From contig JAYQTM010000001.1 of the NCBI GenBank assembly GCA_038147395.1, positions 1,922,001-1,986,000 of the forward strand: a stretch of DNA of 64,000 nt, written 5' to 3'. The position numbers and the translations under genes are program-made. The notes beneath the pieces were generated by a model. That model did no database searches, had not been told where the DNA came from, and worked only from the letters and a program-made list of their open reading frames with translations. Shown in pieces: positions 1-9,070 of this stretch (position 1 is its first letter; each line of letters opens with the position of its first letter). The DNA comes from Eutrophovita brisbanensis. GTDB lineage: Bacteria; Pseudomonadota; Gammaproteobacteria; Burkholderiales; Eutrophovitaceae.

Positions 1-404
1 CCTCCTTTGATTCTCTGAATGTATGCGGCAACGCCTTCGTTACCCTTACCTCCAACACCTGTAGGCCAAGCTACCGCTTTCCCAACACCAACCTGCTCTG
101 ACCATGACTGACTGACTTTCGCTAAATAGTCGGTAAACAAAAAAGTGGTTCCTGATCCATCTGCCCTGCGCACTACCGTAATTTTTTTATTTGGTAGCGT
201 TATGCCTTCATTTAGGGCGGCGATTCTTGGGTCATTCCAGTTTTTGATCACCCCAAGAAATATGTCGGCTAACACTGGCCCATCTAATTTCAAATCACCG
301 GGTTTAAAACCCTCCAAATTGACCACCGGCACTACTCCACCGATTATCGCTGGGAATTGCATCATGCCAAACTCATCCAGATCGGCTGGCTTCAGAGGAG
401 CATT
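1..404 (-). CDS. pstS: PstS phosphate-binding protein, internal fragment
   Basis: Read on the minus strand from 404 down to the window edge, one open frame gives about 134 residues matching the middle of PstS, the periplasmic phosphate-binding subunit of the high-affinity PstSCAB ABC transporter. Recognisable pieces, in order, are NAPLKPADLDEFG, QFPAIIGGVVPVVN, LADIFLGVIKNWNDP, VVRRADGSGTTFLFTDYL and GVGGKGNEGVAAYIQR. The RADGSGT segment is the phosphate-binding loop of the family. The signal peptide and first part of the mature protein are missing: at 396-411 the sequence switches to glmM in another frame. The C-terminus lies beyond the window. The identification is secure; whether this is a real gene remnant or an assembly join is not. 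Confidence 0.85.
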
Positions 405-1452
405 GCAGCGCAGATACAATTCCATCCCCCGTCGTATGTTTATCGAGACAGAGTATGTGGCCCGACCCCTCCCCCCCGGTCACCCATTGCTTTTCGACTA
501 GCTTTTCGTGGACGTAGCGATCTCCCACTGCCGAACGAACGAAATCGATGCCCAACGAATTGAGCGCATTCTCGATCGCAAGATTCGTCATTAGCGTTCC
601 AACCACCCCTTTGCCGTCATGCGACTTGCTCCTCGCGATCACATAAAGAAGCTGATCGCCATCGAATAAGCGTCCATTCGAGTCGATCATCATCAAACGG
701 TCTCCATCACCATCAAAGGCGACACCAAAGTCAGCTTTTTCACTGAGCACGGTTTTAATCAACGCCTCAGGGTGCAACGCGCCACAATCCCGATTGATAT
801 TCATGCCATCTGGCTCGGCACCAATCACGACTACCTCTGCTCCCAATTCGCGAAATACGGACGGTGCAACTTGGTACGTAGCTCCATGCGCGCAATCTAA
901 GACTATTTTTTTTCCAGTCAAAGAAAGTGTGTCAGGAAACGTCTGCTTGCAAAATTCGACATATCGCCCAGATGCGTCAGTGACTCGGCGAGCCTTACCA
1001 GTGTCTTGTGAATAGGGAAGATCTGTAGATCGATCTAAAAAGCCCTCGATCTCGAGCTCAATAGCATCAGGTAACTTCTTGCCCTCACTCGAGAAAAACT
1101 TGATCCCATTATCTTGATACGGATTATGTGACGCTGAGATCACGATGCCCGCGTTTAATCGTAGCGCCCGAGTGAGATAAGCCACGCCAGGGGTAGGAAT
1201 TGGACCAGCTAACAAAATATCGGCCCCAGCAGCTGCGAGACCAGACTGTAAGGCCGACTCAAGCATGTACCCAGAGAGCCGAGTATCTTTGCCGATCAAT
1301 ACGGTTGCCTTGCCCTCCGGTTTACCACTACCCCCTTTAGCAGCGAACACTTTCCCTGCCGCAAAACCGAGCCTCACCATAAACTCCGGAGTAATGGGGT
1401 CCTTACCAACTACACCCCGAATTCCATCGGTTCCAAAAAATTTCTTGGCCAA
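373..1452 (-). pseudogene. glmM: Phosphoglucosamine mutase GlmM, C-terminally truncated
   Basis: GlmM converts glucosamine-6-phosphate to glucosamine-1-phosphate for UDP-GlcNAc, the precursor of peptidoglycan and lipid A. The start is TTG at 1450-1452, with AGAGGTGA about 7 bases upstream; the protein then begins MAKKFFGTDGIRG as the family does. The phosphoserine loop (ISASHNPYQDNG, about residue 100) and the Mg-binding DGDGDR loop are present. Family homology stops after GDGIVSALQ, about residue 346; 13 unrelated residues follow before TGA. The family is normally about 445 residues, so the whole fourth domain with the phosphate-binding RKSGTEP loop is missing, replaced by pstS sequence. GlmM is normally essential, so a chimeric assembly is more likely than a true pseudogene. 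It lies 17 bases after folP, as in Pseudomonas. Confidence 0.9.
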
Positions 1453-1469
1453 AAAATCACCTCTTACAC

Positions 1470-2306
1470 TTACTTGTGCCGCTCAAGCTCTCTCCATATC
1501 AGCAGCGCATCTTTGGTTTCGTTGACGTCGTGTACGCGTATGATATCGGCTCCTCGAATCGCTGCAAGAACAGCGGACGAAATACTGGCGCCCAAACGGT
1601 CCTTTGGGTCCGTTTTACCCGTAATGTGCCCTAACATGGATTTCCTCGACAGCCCCACCAACACAGGTAACCCATCGACTCGTATTTTTTCGAGGTTATT
1701 AAGCAAAGTGAGGTTGTGGTCTATCGTTTTTCCGAACCCGAAACCTGGATCGATCACGATACTCTCTCGAGATACCCCCGCATCAATCAAGACATTAACT
1801 CTATTGGCAAGAAAACGCTGCACGTCCGCTACGACATCATCGTACGTTGGTGCATCCTGCATGTCCTTGGGGGCACCCTTCATGTGCATCACACACACAC
1901 CGATATTCTTAGTGGCTATTAGTCTCGCGGTTTCCTGATTGGCGACCCCGGTAATGTCATTGATCATGCAGGCGCCCTGATCCGCGACCTCATGCATCAG
2001 GGCCAGTTTATTGGTATCAACCGATACAGGAATACCCATTTTCACGAGCTCAGTGAGCACCGGTAACACTCGCGACCTCTCTGTCTCTAGAGTCACAAGT
2101 TCCGCGCCTGGCCGTGTCGACTCCCCTCCGATATCAATCAGGTCGGCCCCCTGCGCTACAAGACGCTCGGCGAGGGCAATTGCTTTGGCGGGGTCAATAA
2201 AGTCACCCCCATCCGAAAAAGAGTCGGGGGTGATGTTCACCACCCCCATGATGAGAGGGCGATCTAGGTCAAACCGAAATTCGCCGCAGACCAGTTGACG
2301 GATCAC
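1470..2306 (-). CDS. folP: Dihydropteroate synthase
   Basis: Condenses p-aminobenzoate with 6-hydroxymethyl-7,8-dihydropterin pyrophosphate to dihydropteroate in folate synthesis; the target of sulfonamides. At 278 residues the length is normal for this TIM-barrel enzyme. Motifs in order: NITPDSFSDGG near residue 24 (pterin/pAba loop 1), DIGGESTRPG (loop 2), INDITG, DPGFGFGKT, SRKSMLG and the C-terminal RVHDVNET. The start is GTG at 2304-2306. It sits between ftsH and glmM, the usual gammaproteobacterial ftsH-folP-glmM order, and is probably co-transcribed with them. No key residue appears to be missing. Confidence 0.97.
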   Translation of the reverse strand: MIRQLVCGEFRFDLDRPLIMGVVNITPDSFSDGGDFIDPAKAIALAERLVAQGADLIDIGGESTRPGAELVTLETERSRVLPVLTELVKMGIPVSVDTNKLALMHEVADQGACMINDITGVANQETARLIATKNIGVCVMHMKGAPKDMQDAPTYDDVVADVQRFLANRVNVLIDAGVSRESIVIDPGFGFGKTIDHNLTLLNNLEKIRVDGLPVLVGLSRKSMLGHITGKTDPKDRLGASISSAVLAAIRGADIIRVHDVNETKDALLIWRELERHK

Positions 2307-2353
2307 CAGTGCCTCTAGGCTATGGCGAGGATATCAATCTGGCGAAAACAAGG

Positions 2354-4246
2354 TTACGACTCCTCGGCAGGCCGAATCGTTGGCTCTGGGCTAGGCGTAT
2401 CGGACGGCGGCTTTGGCTCACTGGAAGACTGGCTGGGCTTAGGTGGTCTCGGTGGTTTGCCGTCCATGATATCGTTCACCTGATCCGCATCGATGGTTTC
2501 CCAATCGAGTAACGCGGTAGCCATCGCTTCAACTTTATCTCGATTATCCTCAAGTAGCTTCCGCGCCAGGCCGTAGCGCTCATCAATAATTTTCCGAATC
2601 TCTGCGTCAACCTGCTGCATCGTTGCCTCGGATAGATTCTTTTGTGTCGTGACCGATCGACCTAGGAAGACCTCGCCCTCATTCTCACCATAGACCATCG
2701 TACCAAGCTCAGAGCTCATCCCCCACTGGGTGACCATTTTTCTTGCCATATCGGTCGCGCGTTCAAAATCGTTTGAAGCACCCGTGGTCATCTGGTCCAT
2801 AAAGAGCTCCTCCGCAATCCTCCCTCCGAACAAGACAGAGATGTTTTGCAAAATCTGTTCTTTGTCCATACTGTAACGATCTTCCTGGGGAAGCTGCATC
2901 GTGACGCCTAGCGCACGCCCCCTCGGGATGATCGTGACCTTGTGAACTGGATCAGTTTTTGAAAGCAGCTTCGCAACCACCGCGTGACCAGACTCATGGT
3001 AAGCAGTATTCTTCCGTTCATGCTCTGGCATCACCATAGAGCGCCGTTCCGCACCCATCATGATCTTATCTTTGGCTCGCTCAAAATCGTCCATATCAAC
3101 AAGACGTTTACTCGCTCGAGCAGCAAACAGCGCCGCCTCATTGACCAAATTCGCAAGATCGGCACCCGAGAACCCAGGAGTTCCCCGCGCAAGAATATCG
3201 GCCTTCACATCAGGACCAACAGGGACCTTTCGCATGTGCACCATCAATATCTGCTCACGGCCTCGGATATCTGGAAGTGGGACCACAACCTGTCGATCAA
3301 AACGTCCAGGGCGTAACAAAGCCGGGTCTAACACATCGGGGCGGTTCGTCGCCGCAATCACAATCACCCCGGATCCTGTCTCAAATCCATCCATCTCGAC
3401 GAGCAACTGGTTAAGAGTCTGCTCTCTCTCGTCGTTTCCGCCCCCAAGACCCGCACCTCGCTGTCGGCCAACCGCGTCAATTTCGTCGATAAATACAATG
3501 CAGGGAGAGTGCTTTTTAGCATTCTCGAACATGTCACGCACCCGCGCCGCGCCAACACCCACAAACATCTCAACGAAGTCCGAACCTGAAATCGAGAAAA
3601 AAGGCACCTTCGCTTCACCGGCAATCGCTTTAGCCAAGAGAGTTTTACCCGTTCCTGGCGAGCCAACCATCAAAACGCCTCGAGGAATCCTGCCACCAAG
3701 CTTTTGGAATTTTCCAGGATCTCTTAAAAAGTCGACTAGCTCAGAGACTTCCTCTTTTGCCTCTTCGCAACCGGCTACGTCCGCAAACGTGACACCGTTA
3801 TTGGTGTCATCAAGCATTCTCGCTTTACTCTTGCCAAATGAAAAAGCACCACCACGGCCACCACCTTGCATTTGTCTCATGAAGAAGATCCACACGCCAA
3901 TCAATAGAAGCATGGGGAACCATGAGACGAAGATATTCATAAGCAGCGAGGGTTCTTCCTCAGGTTTGGCCTCAACGACAACACCTGCCTTTAATAAATC
4001 TGACACGAGCCACGGATCGGAAGGAGAATAGACGGTATAGCGCTGACCATCAGATTTTTGAACGCTCAAATTACGCCCGTCAATTGTGACACCTGCAACA
4101 CCACCCGTATTCACATCTTGAATGAAACGTGAATAAGGTACAGAACTTTGTTGCTGGTGCCTTGCGCTGAACTGGTTAAACACCGTCATCAGCACAAGAG
4201 CGATAACTAACCAGACTGCAATATTCTTAACCGTATTATTCAACAC
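2354..4246 (-). CDS. ftsH: ATP-dependent zinc metalloprotease FtsH
   Basis: Membrane-anchored AAA+ protease that degrades misfolded membrane proteins and regulatory substrates; in E. coli these include LpxC and sigma-32. Two N-terminal membrane helices (about residues 8-25 and 104-124) flank a periplasmic domain. They are followed by Walker A GSPGTGKT, Walker B CIVFIDEID, the second region of homology (RPGRFDRQ) and the zinc site HESGH near residue 418. The acidic, proline-rich tail is poorly conserved. Length 630 against 644 in E. coli. The start is GTG at 4244-4246, but AGGAG lies so close that TTG one codon later (4241-4243) is an equally good start. It lies downstream of rlmE, as in E. 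coli and Pseudomonas. Confidence 0.98.
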   Translation of the reverse strand: MLNNTVKNIAVWLVIALVLMTVFNQFSARHQQQSSVPYSRFIQDVNTGGVAGVTIDGRNLSVQKSDGQRYTVYSPSDPWLVSDLLKAGVVVEAKPEEEPSLLMNIFVSWFPMLLLIGVWIFFMRQMQGGGRGGAFSFGKSKARMLDDTNNGVTFADVAGCEEAKEEVSELVDFLRDPGKFQKLGGRIPRGVLMVGSPGTGKTLLAKAIAGEAKVPFFSISGSDFVEMFVGVGAARVRDMFENAKKHSPCIVFIDEIDAVGRQRGAGLGGGNDEREQTLNQLLVEMDGFETGSGVIVIAATNRPDVLDPALLRPGRFDRQVVVPLPDIRGREQILMVHMRKVPVGPDVKADILARGTPGFSGADLANLVNEAALFAARASKRLVDMDDFERAKDKIMMGAERRSMVMPEHERKNTAYHESGHAVVAKLLSKTDPVHKVTIIPRGRALGVTMQLPQEDRYSMDKEQILQNISVLFGGRIAEELFMDQMTTGASNDFERATDMARKMVTQWGMSSELGTMVYGENEGEVFLGRSVTTQKNLSEATMQQVDAEIRKIIDERYGLARKLLEDNRDKVEAMATALLDWETIDADQVNDIMDGKPPRPPKPSQSSSEPKPPSDTPSPEPTIRPAEES

Positions 4247-4323
4247 TAACTCCTAATCGATGCATCAAACTGACTTAACTAGCCTGTATTTTAGACCTTT
4301 TCTCAACACACTTAAGGCAACGC

Positions 4324-4938
4324 TTACTTGATTTTGTTCAAACCAACTAAAAAAAACTCACTTGAGCGATCTCTAGAAGCTTTCGGTTTGAAACGTTGTG
4401 TGCGTTTGAAATATTGCTGCACTTGAGATTTGAATTCATCGGACCCCACGCCCTCAAAACACTTCACAACCAAATGACCATCCACCTTCATGTGACTGAC
4501 AGCAAAATCCAGCGCCAACTCGGCTAGGTTCAGCCACCTTGATTGATCAAGCACCTTAACACCACTTATATTGGGGGCCATGTCCGAAATAACAAGGTCG
4601 GCTAAACGGCCACCCAATGCACCGGTTAGCTGCTCTTCGACACCGGAGTCCTGAAAATCACCTTGTATGAACGTAACCCCGGGCAATGGAGCCATCTCAA
4701 GTAAATCCAAAGCCACGACAACCCCATCCCCTCCGAGTTCTCGGGTAATGACTTGGCTCCACCCACCAGGAGCAGCACCAAGATCAACGACCACGCTTCC
4801 TCTGGAGACGAGTGAATATTTTTGAATGATTTCGATTAACTTGAATGAAGCTCTCGATCGCCAACCGTCACTCTGCGCACGCTTCACGAACTCGTCCGAC
4901 ACGTGCTCTTGCATCCAAGTTTTTCTCGACTTTGCCAT
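4324..4938 (-). CDS. rlmE: 23S rRNA 2'-O-ribose U2552 methyltransferase RlmE (FtsJ/RrmJ)
   Basis: Methylates U2552 of 23S rRNA in the A-loop of the peptidyl-transferase centre, using SAM, at a late stage of 50S assembly. The 204-residue protein has the Rossmann SAM motif VDLGAAPGGWSQ, the GDF loop, the catalytic SDMAPN motif and VVKCFEG, which supplies the K-D-K-E tetrad of the family. The N-terminal MAKSRKTWMQEHVSDEFVKR is typical. It is divergent from yhbY and upstream of ftsH, the order known from E. coli. Confidence 0.96.
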   Translation of the reverse strand: MAKSRKTWMQEHVSDEFVKRAQSDGWRSRASFKLIEIIQKYSLVSRGSVVVDLGAAPGGWSQVITRELGGDGVVVALDLLEMAPLPGVTFIQGDFQDSGVEEQLTGALGGRLADLVISDMAPNISGVKVLDQSRWLNLAELALDFAVSHMKVDGHLVVKCFEGVGSDEFKSQVQQYFKRTQRFKPKASRDRSSEFFLVGLNKIK

Positions 4939-5008
4939 GTTTAAAGAAAATGAATCTGTAGTTTCCGATTACAATACCCTGCTCTCACTTAACCAACTTC
5001 GCGAACAG

Positions 5009-5287
5009 ATGGACAACAAAACAAAAAAAGCTCTCAAAGCACGCGCCCACCATCTGAATCCAGTTGTCATAGTAGGTGATAAAGGCCTCAGCAAAGCTGT
5101 GCTTAAAGAAATAGATGTCGCTCTTAAAGCACACGAGCTAATCAAGATTAAACTACAAAGTGATGATCGAGAGGAGCGACGAGCGATGGGGGTAGAAATC
5201 TGCGACAAGCTTGCTGCGCACCCGATTGGCTCGATCGGAAAGATTGTCGTGATCTATCGTGAACACATCGAACCTGACTCCGAATAA
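5009..5287 (+). CDS. yhbY: YhbY family RNA-binding protein (CRM domain)
   Basis: A 92-residue protein that is almost entirely one CRM domain, an RNA-binding fold; the E. coli protein associates with pre-50S ribosomal subunits. Recognisable features are KKALKARAHHLNPVV, the GDKGLS turn replacing the usual GxxGLT, the helix VLKEIDVALKAHELIKIK, and the final strand IGKIVVIYR. I chose ATG at 5009 because the product then matches the family length; an in-frame ATG at 4937 would add 24 residues not seen in relatives and overlap rlmE. No strong ribosome-binding site precedes 5009, so the start is uncertain. It is divergent from rlmE and convergent with greA. Confidence 0.93.
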   Translation: MDNKTKKALKARAHHLNPVVIVGDKGLSKAVLKEIDVALKAHELIKIKLQSDDREERRAMGVEICDKLAAHPIGSIGKIVVIYREHIEPDSE

Positions 5288-5329
5288 CGACAACGCACAG
5301 ACCCCCAGGCGATATTTTCGCAATCGAGC

Positions 5330-5803
5330 TTAGATATACCTCACACCAAGAATTTCGTACTCCCTGATCCCGCCTGGCGCATCCACCTCGGCAATATCAC
5401 CCTCGACTTTTCCAATTAGGGCCCGAGCTATCGGTGAACTCACAGAGATTTTTCCCTCTTTAATGTCAGCCTCATCGTCCCCAACGATTTGATAGGTGAC
5501 CTCTTTATCCGATTCTAAATCACATAAATCGACAGTAGCGCCGAAAACACATCTTCCATCGGCATCAAGAGTCTTGGGATCAATGATCTGGGCGTTCGAT
5601 AACTTCGACTCCAACTCCATGATTCGACCCTCGATAAACCCCTGGCGCTCTTTCGCGGCGTCATACTCTGCGTTCTCCGAAAGATCACCGTGTGCTCTTG
5701 CTTCTTGTATCGCCGCAATAACAGATGGCCGCTCTTCGGTCTTGAGCGAATGAAGCTCTTGCCGAAGTTGCTCTGCCCCCACCACTGTCAATGGAATTTT
5801 CAT
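5330..5803 (-). CDS. greA: Transcription elongation factor GreA
   Basis: Binds the secondary channel of RNA polymerase and stimulates cleavage of backtracked RNA. At 157 residues it has the normal length. The N-terminal coiled-coil hairpin carries ARAHGDLSENAEYDAAKERQ, whose acidic tip acts at the polymerase active site. The C-terminal FKBP-like domain follows, with SVSSPIARALIGKVEGD near the end. It starts with ATG 46 bases after carB and is probably the last gene of a carA-carB-greA transcript. Confidence 0.98.
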   Translation of the reverse strand: MKIPLTVVGAEQLRQELHSLKTEERPSVIAAIQEARAHGDLSENAEYDAAKERQGFIEGRIMELESKLSNAQIIDPKTLDADGRCVFGATVDLCDLESDKEVTYQIVGDDEADIKEGKISVSSPIARALIGKVEGDIAEVDAPGGIREYEILGVRYI

Positions 5804-5849
5804 CGTTGATATCCCCTACTTGGATAAGCCTTCACGAACACTCGTAAAA

Positions 5850-8800
5850 TTAATGTAGTTGTTGATGTGCACTTTGAACAGAACACACAGTCAATTCGGA
5901 AATCTTGCGAATCCCTGAAATGGCTGCTCTCGCACCCGCGAGCGTTGTGTAATACGTCACTCGCCCCTGTAACGCAGTTCGCCTGATAGAGTAAGAGTCC
6001 TGAATCGATGATCTTGTGTCACCCACCGTATTGATGATCATCGCAATCTCTCCGTTTTTGATCATATCAACGATGTGTGGCCTACCCTCAGCAACTTTGT
6101 TCACTGCCACCACCTCGAGTCCGGCTTTTGCCAGCGAGTCAGCCGTGCCCCTCGTCGCAACCAGCTCGAATCCAGCGTCAATAAAAGAGCGGCCGATATC
6201 GATCGTTGCATCTTTATCCTCGTCACGCACGCTGATAAATACTTTTCCCTCGACAGGCATCAGCACTCCCGCCGCGAGCTGAGATTTCACAAATGCTTCA
6301 CCGAAGGTGCTGCCTGTCCCCATGACTTCTCCCGTCGAGCGCATTTCCGGGCCCAAAATCGTGTCTACGCCAGGGAACTTGATGAACGGGAACACGGCCT
6401 CTTTTACCGAGTAGTACGGAGGGATAATTTCCTCAGTCACGCCGATCGAAGCGAGCTTCTCACCTGCCATCACGCGGGCGGCTACTTTCGCTAATGGCCG
6501 ACCGATCGCCTTAGAGACATAAGGAACTGTTCGCGACGCACGAGGATTCACCTCGAGAACATAGATCTCTCGACCCTTGACTGCAAATTGAATATTCATC
6601 AATCCAATCACCTGCAAACCTTTTGCAAGCGCAACGGTTTGCTCGCGTAATTCGTCTTGCAAAGATTTGTCCAAGCTGTAGGGCGGTAGAGAACAGGCCG
6701 AGTCGCCACTGTGAACGCCAGCTTGTTCGATATGCTCCATAATGCCGCCGATGATGACGTCCTCTCCATCGCAAATGGCATCAACGTCGACTTCAATGGC
6801 ATCATTTAAAAACCGATCTAACAGAACAGGACTATCGTTACTCACTTTCACTGCCTCACTCATGTAACGCTCGAGGTCAGATTGTTGTCGCACAATTTCC
6901 ATTGCACGTCCTCCCAAGACGTACGATGGCCTGACGACCAAGGGGTAACCGATATCCTCGGCAAGTTTAAGCGCTTCTGCCGGGCTCCTGGCGGTTCTAT
7001 TGGGGGGCTGCTTCAGTTGTAGCGAGTTAATCAATTGCTGAAAACGCTCTCTATCTTCCGCGGCATCAATCATGTCGGGACTTGTGCCGATAATGGGAAC
7101 CCCTGCTTGATTCAATCCATCAGCAAGCTTTAAAGGTGTCTGCCCACCGTATTGGACGATTACACCCTGTGGCTTCTCGATCTCCACAATCTCAAGTACG
7201 TCCTCAAGAGTAAGCGGTTCAAAGTAAAGCCGGTTCGATGTGTCGTAATCCGTCGATACGGTCTCGGGGTTACAGTTAACCATGATCGTTTCGTAACCGA
7301 CCTCACGGAGCGCGAGCGACGCGTGCACGCAACAATAGTCAAACTCAATACCTTGACCTATGCGGTTAGGCCCACCGCCCAAAACCATAATTTTTTTATT
7401 TGTCGTCGGCCTTGACTCGCACTCCTCTTCATACGTTGAATACATGTAAGCCGTCTTCGTGTCGAACTCAGCAGCGCACGTATCCACTCTTTTAAATACC
7501 GGCCGAATGGATGATTCGTGCCTTAGGCGACGAACGTCGAACTCCGAGCAATTCAACAACGAGGCAAGTCTTCGATCTGAAAACCCCTTGCTTTTAAGCC
7601 GTCTTAGGTCTGATGGCTCTAGGTGATCCAGCGATTGAGACGTGAGGCCGTTCTCCTCTTTAACGATGTCCTCGATATACGCCAAAAACCAACGATCGAT
7701 TTTTGTTGCCTGATACATGGCCTCTAAGGTCATCCCGAGTCGAAATCCGTCTGCAACAAACAGTATCCTTTCAGGACCAGGACTCGATATCTCGCCCTGA
7801 ACGACCGTCAGGTCGTCAGTCCTGTTGTCCAGTCCATCGATTCCTATCTCTAGACCCCTAAGCGCCTTTTGGAATGACTCTTGGAACGTACGGCCCATCG
7901 CCATCACCTCACCGACGGATTTCATCTGGGTCGTGAGCCGCGAATCTGCGTCAGGGAACTTCTCGAATGCGAATCGTGGAATTTTAGTGACCACATAATC
8001 GATGGTTGGCTCAAAAGATGCTGGCGTTTGGCCACCAGTAATGTCGTTTTTCAACTCATCGAGTGTGTAGCCAACCGCCAATTTTGCTGCGACCTTCGCG
8101 ATCGGAAAACCAGTTGCTTTCGATGCTAACGCAGAGGATCGAGATACACGTGGGTTCATCTCAATAACGGTCATACGCCCGTTTTCTGGATTGATCGCGA
8201 ACTGAACATTCGAGCCGCCCGTATCGACTCCAATTTCACGCAACACCGCAATCGAGGCATTACGCATGATTTGATATTCTTTATCGGTAAGGGTTTGTGC
8301 AGGAGCGACCGTTATCGAATCCCCCGTGTGCACACCCATCGGGTCGAGATTTTCTATGGAACAGATAATGATGCAGTTATCGCTTCTGTCCCTGACGACC
8401 TCCATCTCGAATTCTTTCCAACCAATAACGGACTCCTCAATGAGTACCTCATTGGTTGGCGACGCATCGATTCCACGCTCAATAATGTCAACAAACTCTT
8501 CTTTGTTATATGCAATTCCACCGCCCGTGCCGCCGAGCGTGAACGACGGCCTAATAATTGCAGGGTAACCTATGAGGGACTGGACCTGCATCGCTTCTTC
8601 TAAGCTGTGCGCGATCATCGATCTTGGACTTTCCAACCCGATCCGAGTCATCGCAGCTTTGAATTTCTCGCGATCTTCAGCTTTATCTATCGCCTCCTGA
8701 GTGGCGCCAATCATTTCTACGCCATACTTATCCAAGACACCATGCTTACTGAGATCAAGAGCACAATTGAGCGCCGTTTGACCACCCATCGTCGGCAAAA

Positions 8801-9056
8801 GCGCATCAGGCTTCTCGGAGGCGATGATTTTTTCCACGACTTGCCAAGTAATTGGCTCGATGTAGGTAACGTCGGCTAACTCCGGGTCCGTCATAATCGT
8901 AGCCGGATTTGAATTAACCAAGATGACACGGTAACCCTCGTCTCTAAGCGCCTTACACGCTTGAGCGCCCGAATAATCAAATTCGCAAGCCTGACCAATC
9001 ACGATAGGCCCCGCACCGATAATCAAGATGGATTTAATGTCTGATCTCTTTGGCAT
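5850..9056 (-). CDS. carB: Carbamoyl-phosphate synthase large subunit
   Basis: Makes carbamoyl phosphate from ammonia (channelled from CarA), bicarbonate and two ATP, feeding both pyrimidine and arginine synthesis. At 1068 residues it is full length (E. coli 1073). The two homologous ATP-grasp halves are visible: the first from the N-terminus (KSILIIGAGPIVIGQACEFD) and the second from about residue 555 (VLGGGPNRIGQGIEFDYC). Each carries the PSYVLGG-type ATP loop (PSFTLGG in the first). The C-terminal allosteric MGS-like domain follows ISVRDEDKD. The start is ATG at 9054-9056, 14 bases after carA, so the two are translated from one message. Confidence 0.99.
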   Translation of the reverse strand: MPKRSDIKSILIIGAGPIVIGQACEFDYSGAQACKALRDEGYRVILVNSNPATIMTDPELADVTYIEPITWQVVEKIIASEKPDALLPTMGGQTALNCALDLSKHGVLDKYGVEMIGATQEAIDKAEDREKFKAAMTRIGLESPRSMIAHSLEEAMQVQSLIGYPAIIRPSFTLGGTGGGIAYNKEEFVDIIERGIDASPTNEVLIEESVIGWKEFEMEVVRDRSDNCIIICSIENLDPMGVHTGDSITVAPAQTLTDKEYQIMRNASIAVLREIGVDTGGSNVQFAINPENGRMTVIEMNPRVSRSSALASKATGFPIAKVAAKLAVGYTLDELKNDITGGQTPASFEPTIDYVVTKIPRFAFEKFPDADSRLTTQMKSVGEVMAMGRTFQESFQKALRGLEIGIDGLDNRTDDLTVVQGEISSPGPERILFVADGFRLGMTLEAMYQATKIDRWFLAYIEDIVKEENGLTSQSLDHLEPSDLRRLKSKGFSDRRLASLLNCSEFDVRRLRHESSIRPVFKRVDTCAAEFDTKTAYMYSTYEEECESRPTTNKKIMVLGGGPNRIGQGIEFDYCCVHASLALREVGYETIMVNCNPETVSTDYDTSNRLYFEPLTLEDVLEIVEIEKPQGVIVQYGGQTPLKLADGLNQAGVPIIGTSPDMIDAAEDRERFQQLINSLQLKQPPNRTARSPAEALKLAEDIGYPLVVRPSYVLGGRAMEIVRQQSDLERYMSEAVKVSNDSPVLLDRFLNDAIEVDVDAICDGEDVIIGGIMEHIEQAGVHSGDSACSLPPYSLDKSLQDELREQTVALAKGLQVIGLMNIQFAVKGREIYVLEVNPRASRTVPYVSKAIGRPLAKVAARVMAGEKLASIGVTEEIIPPYYSVKEAVFPFIKFPGVDTILGPEMRSTGEVMGTGSTFGEAFVKSQLAAGVLMPVEGKVFISVRDEDKDATIDIGRSFIDAGFELVATRGTADSLAKAGLEVVAVNKVAEGRPHIVDMIKNGEIAMIINTVGDTRSSIQDSYSIRRTALQGRVTYYTTLAGARAAISGIRKISELTVCSVQSAHQQLH

Positions 9057-9070
9057 ATATGCTCGTCAAC

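Noticed and set aside
3060..4031. Long plus-strand open frame (about 320 codons) opposite ftsH, and similar long frames opposite dnaK (19054-19521, 19522-19977)
   Set aside because: Antisense shadows of strongly conserved genes; low-complexity Ser/Arg/Pro-rich translations with no recognisable motif.
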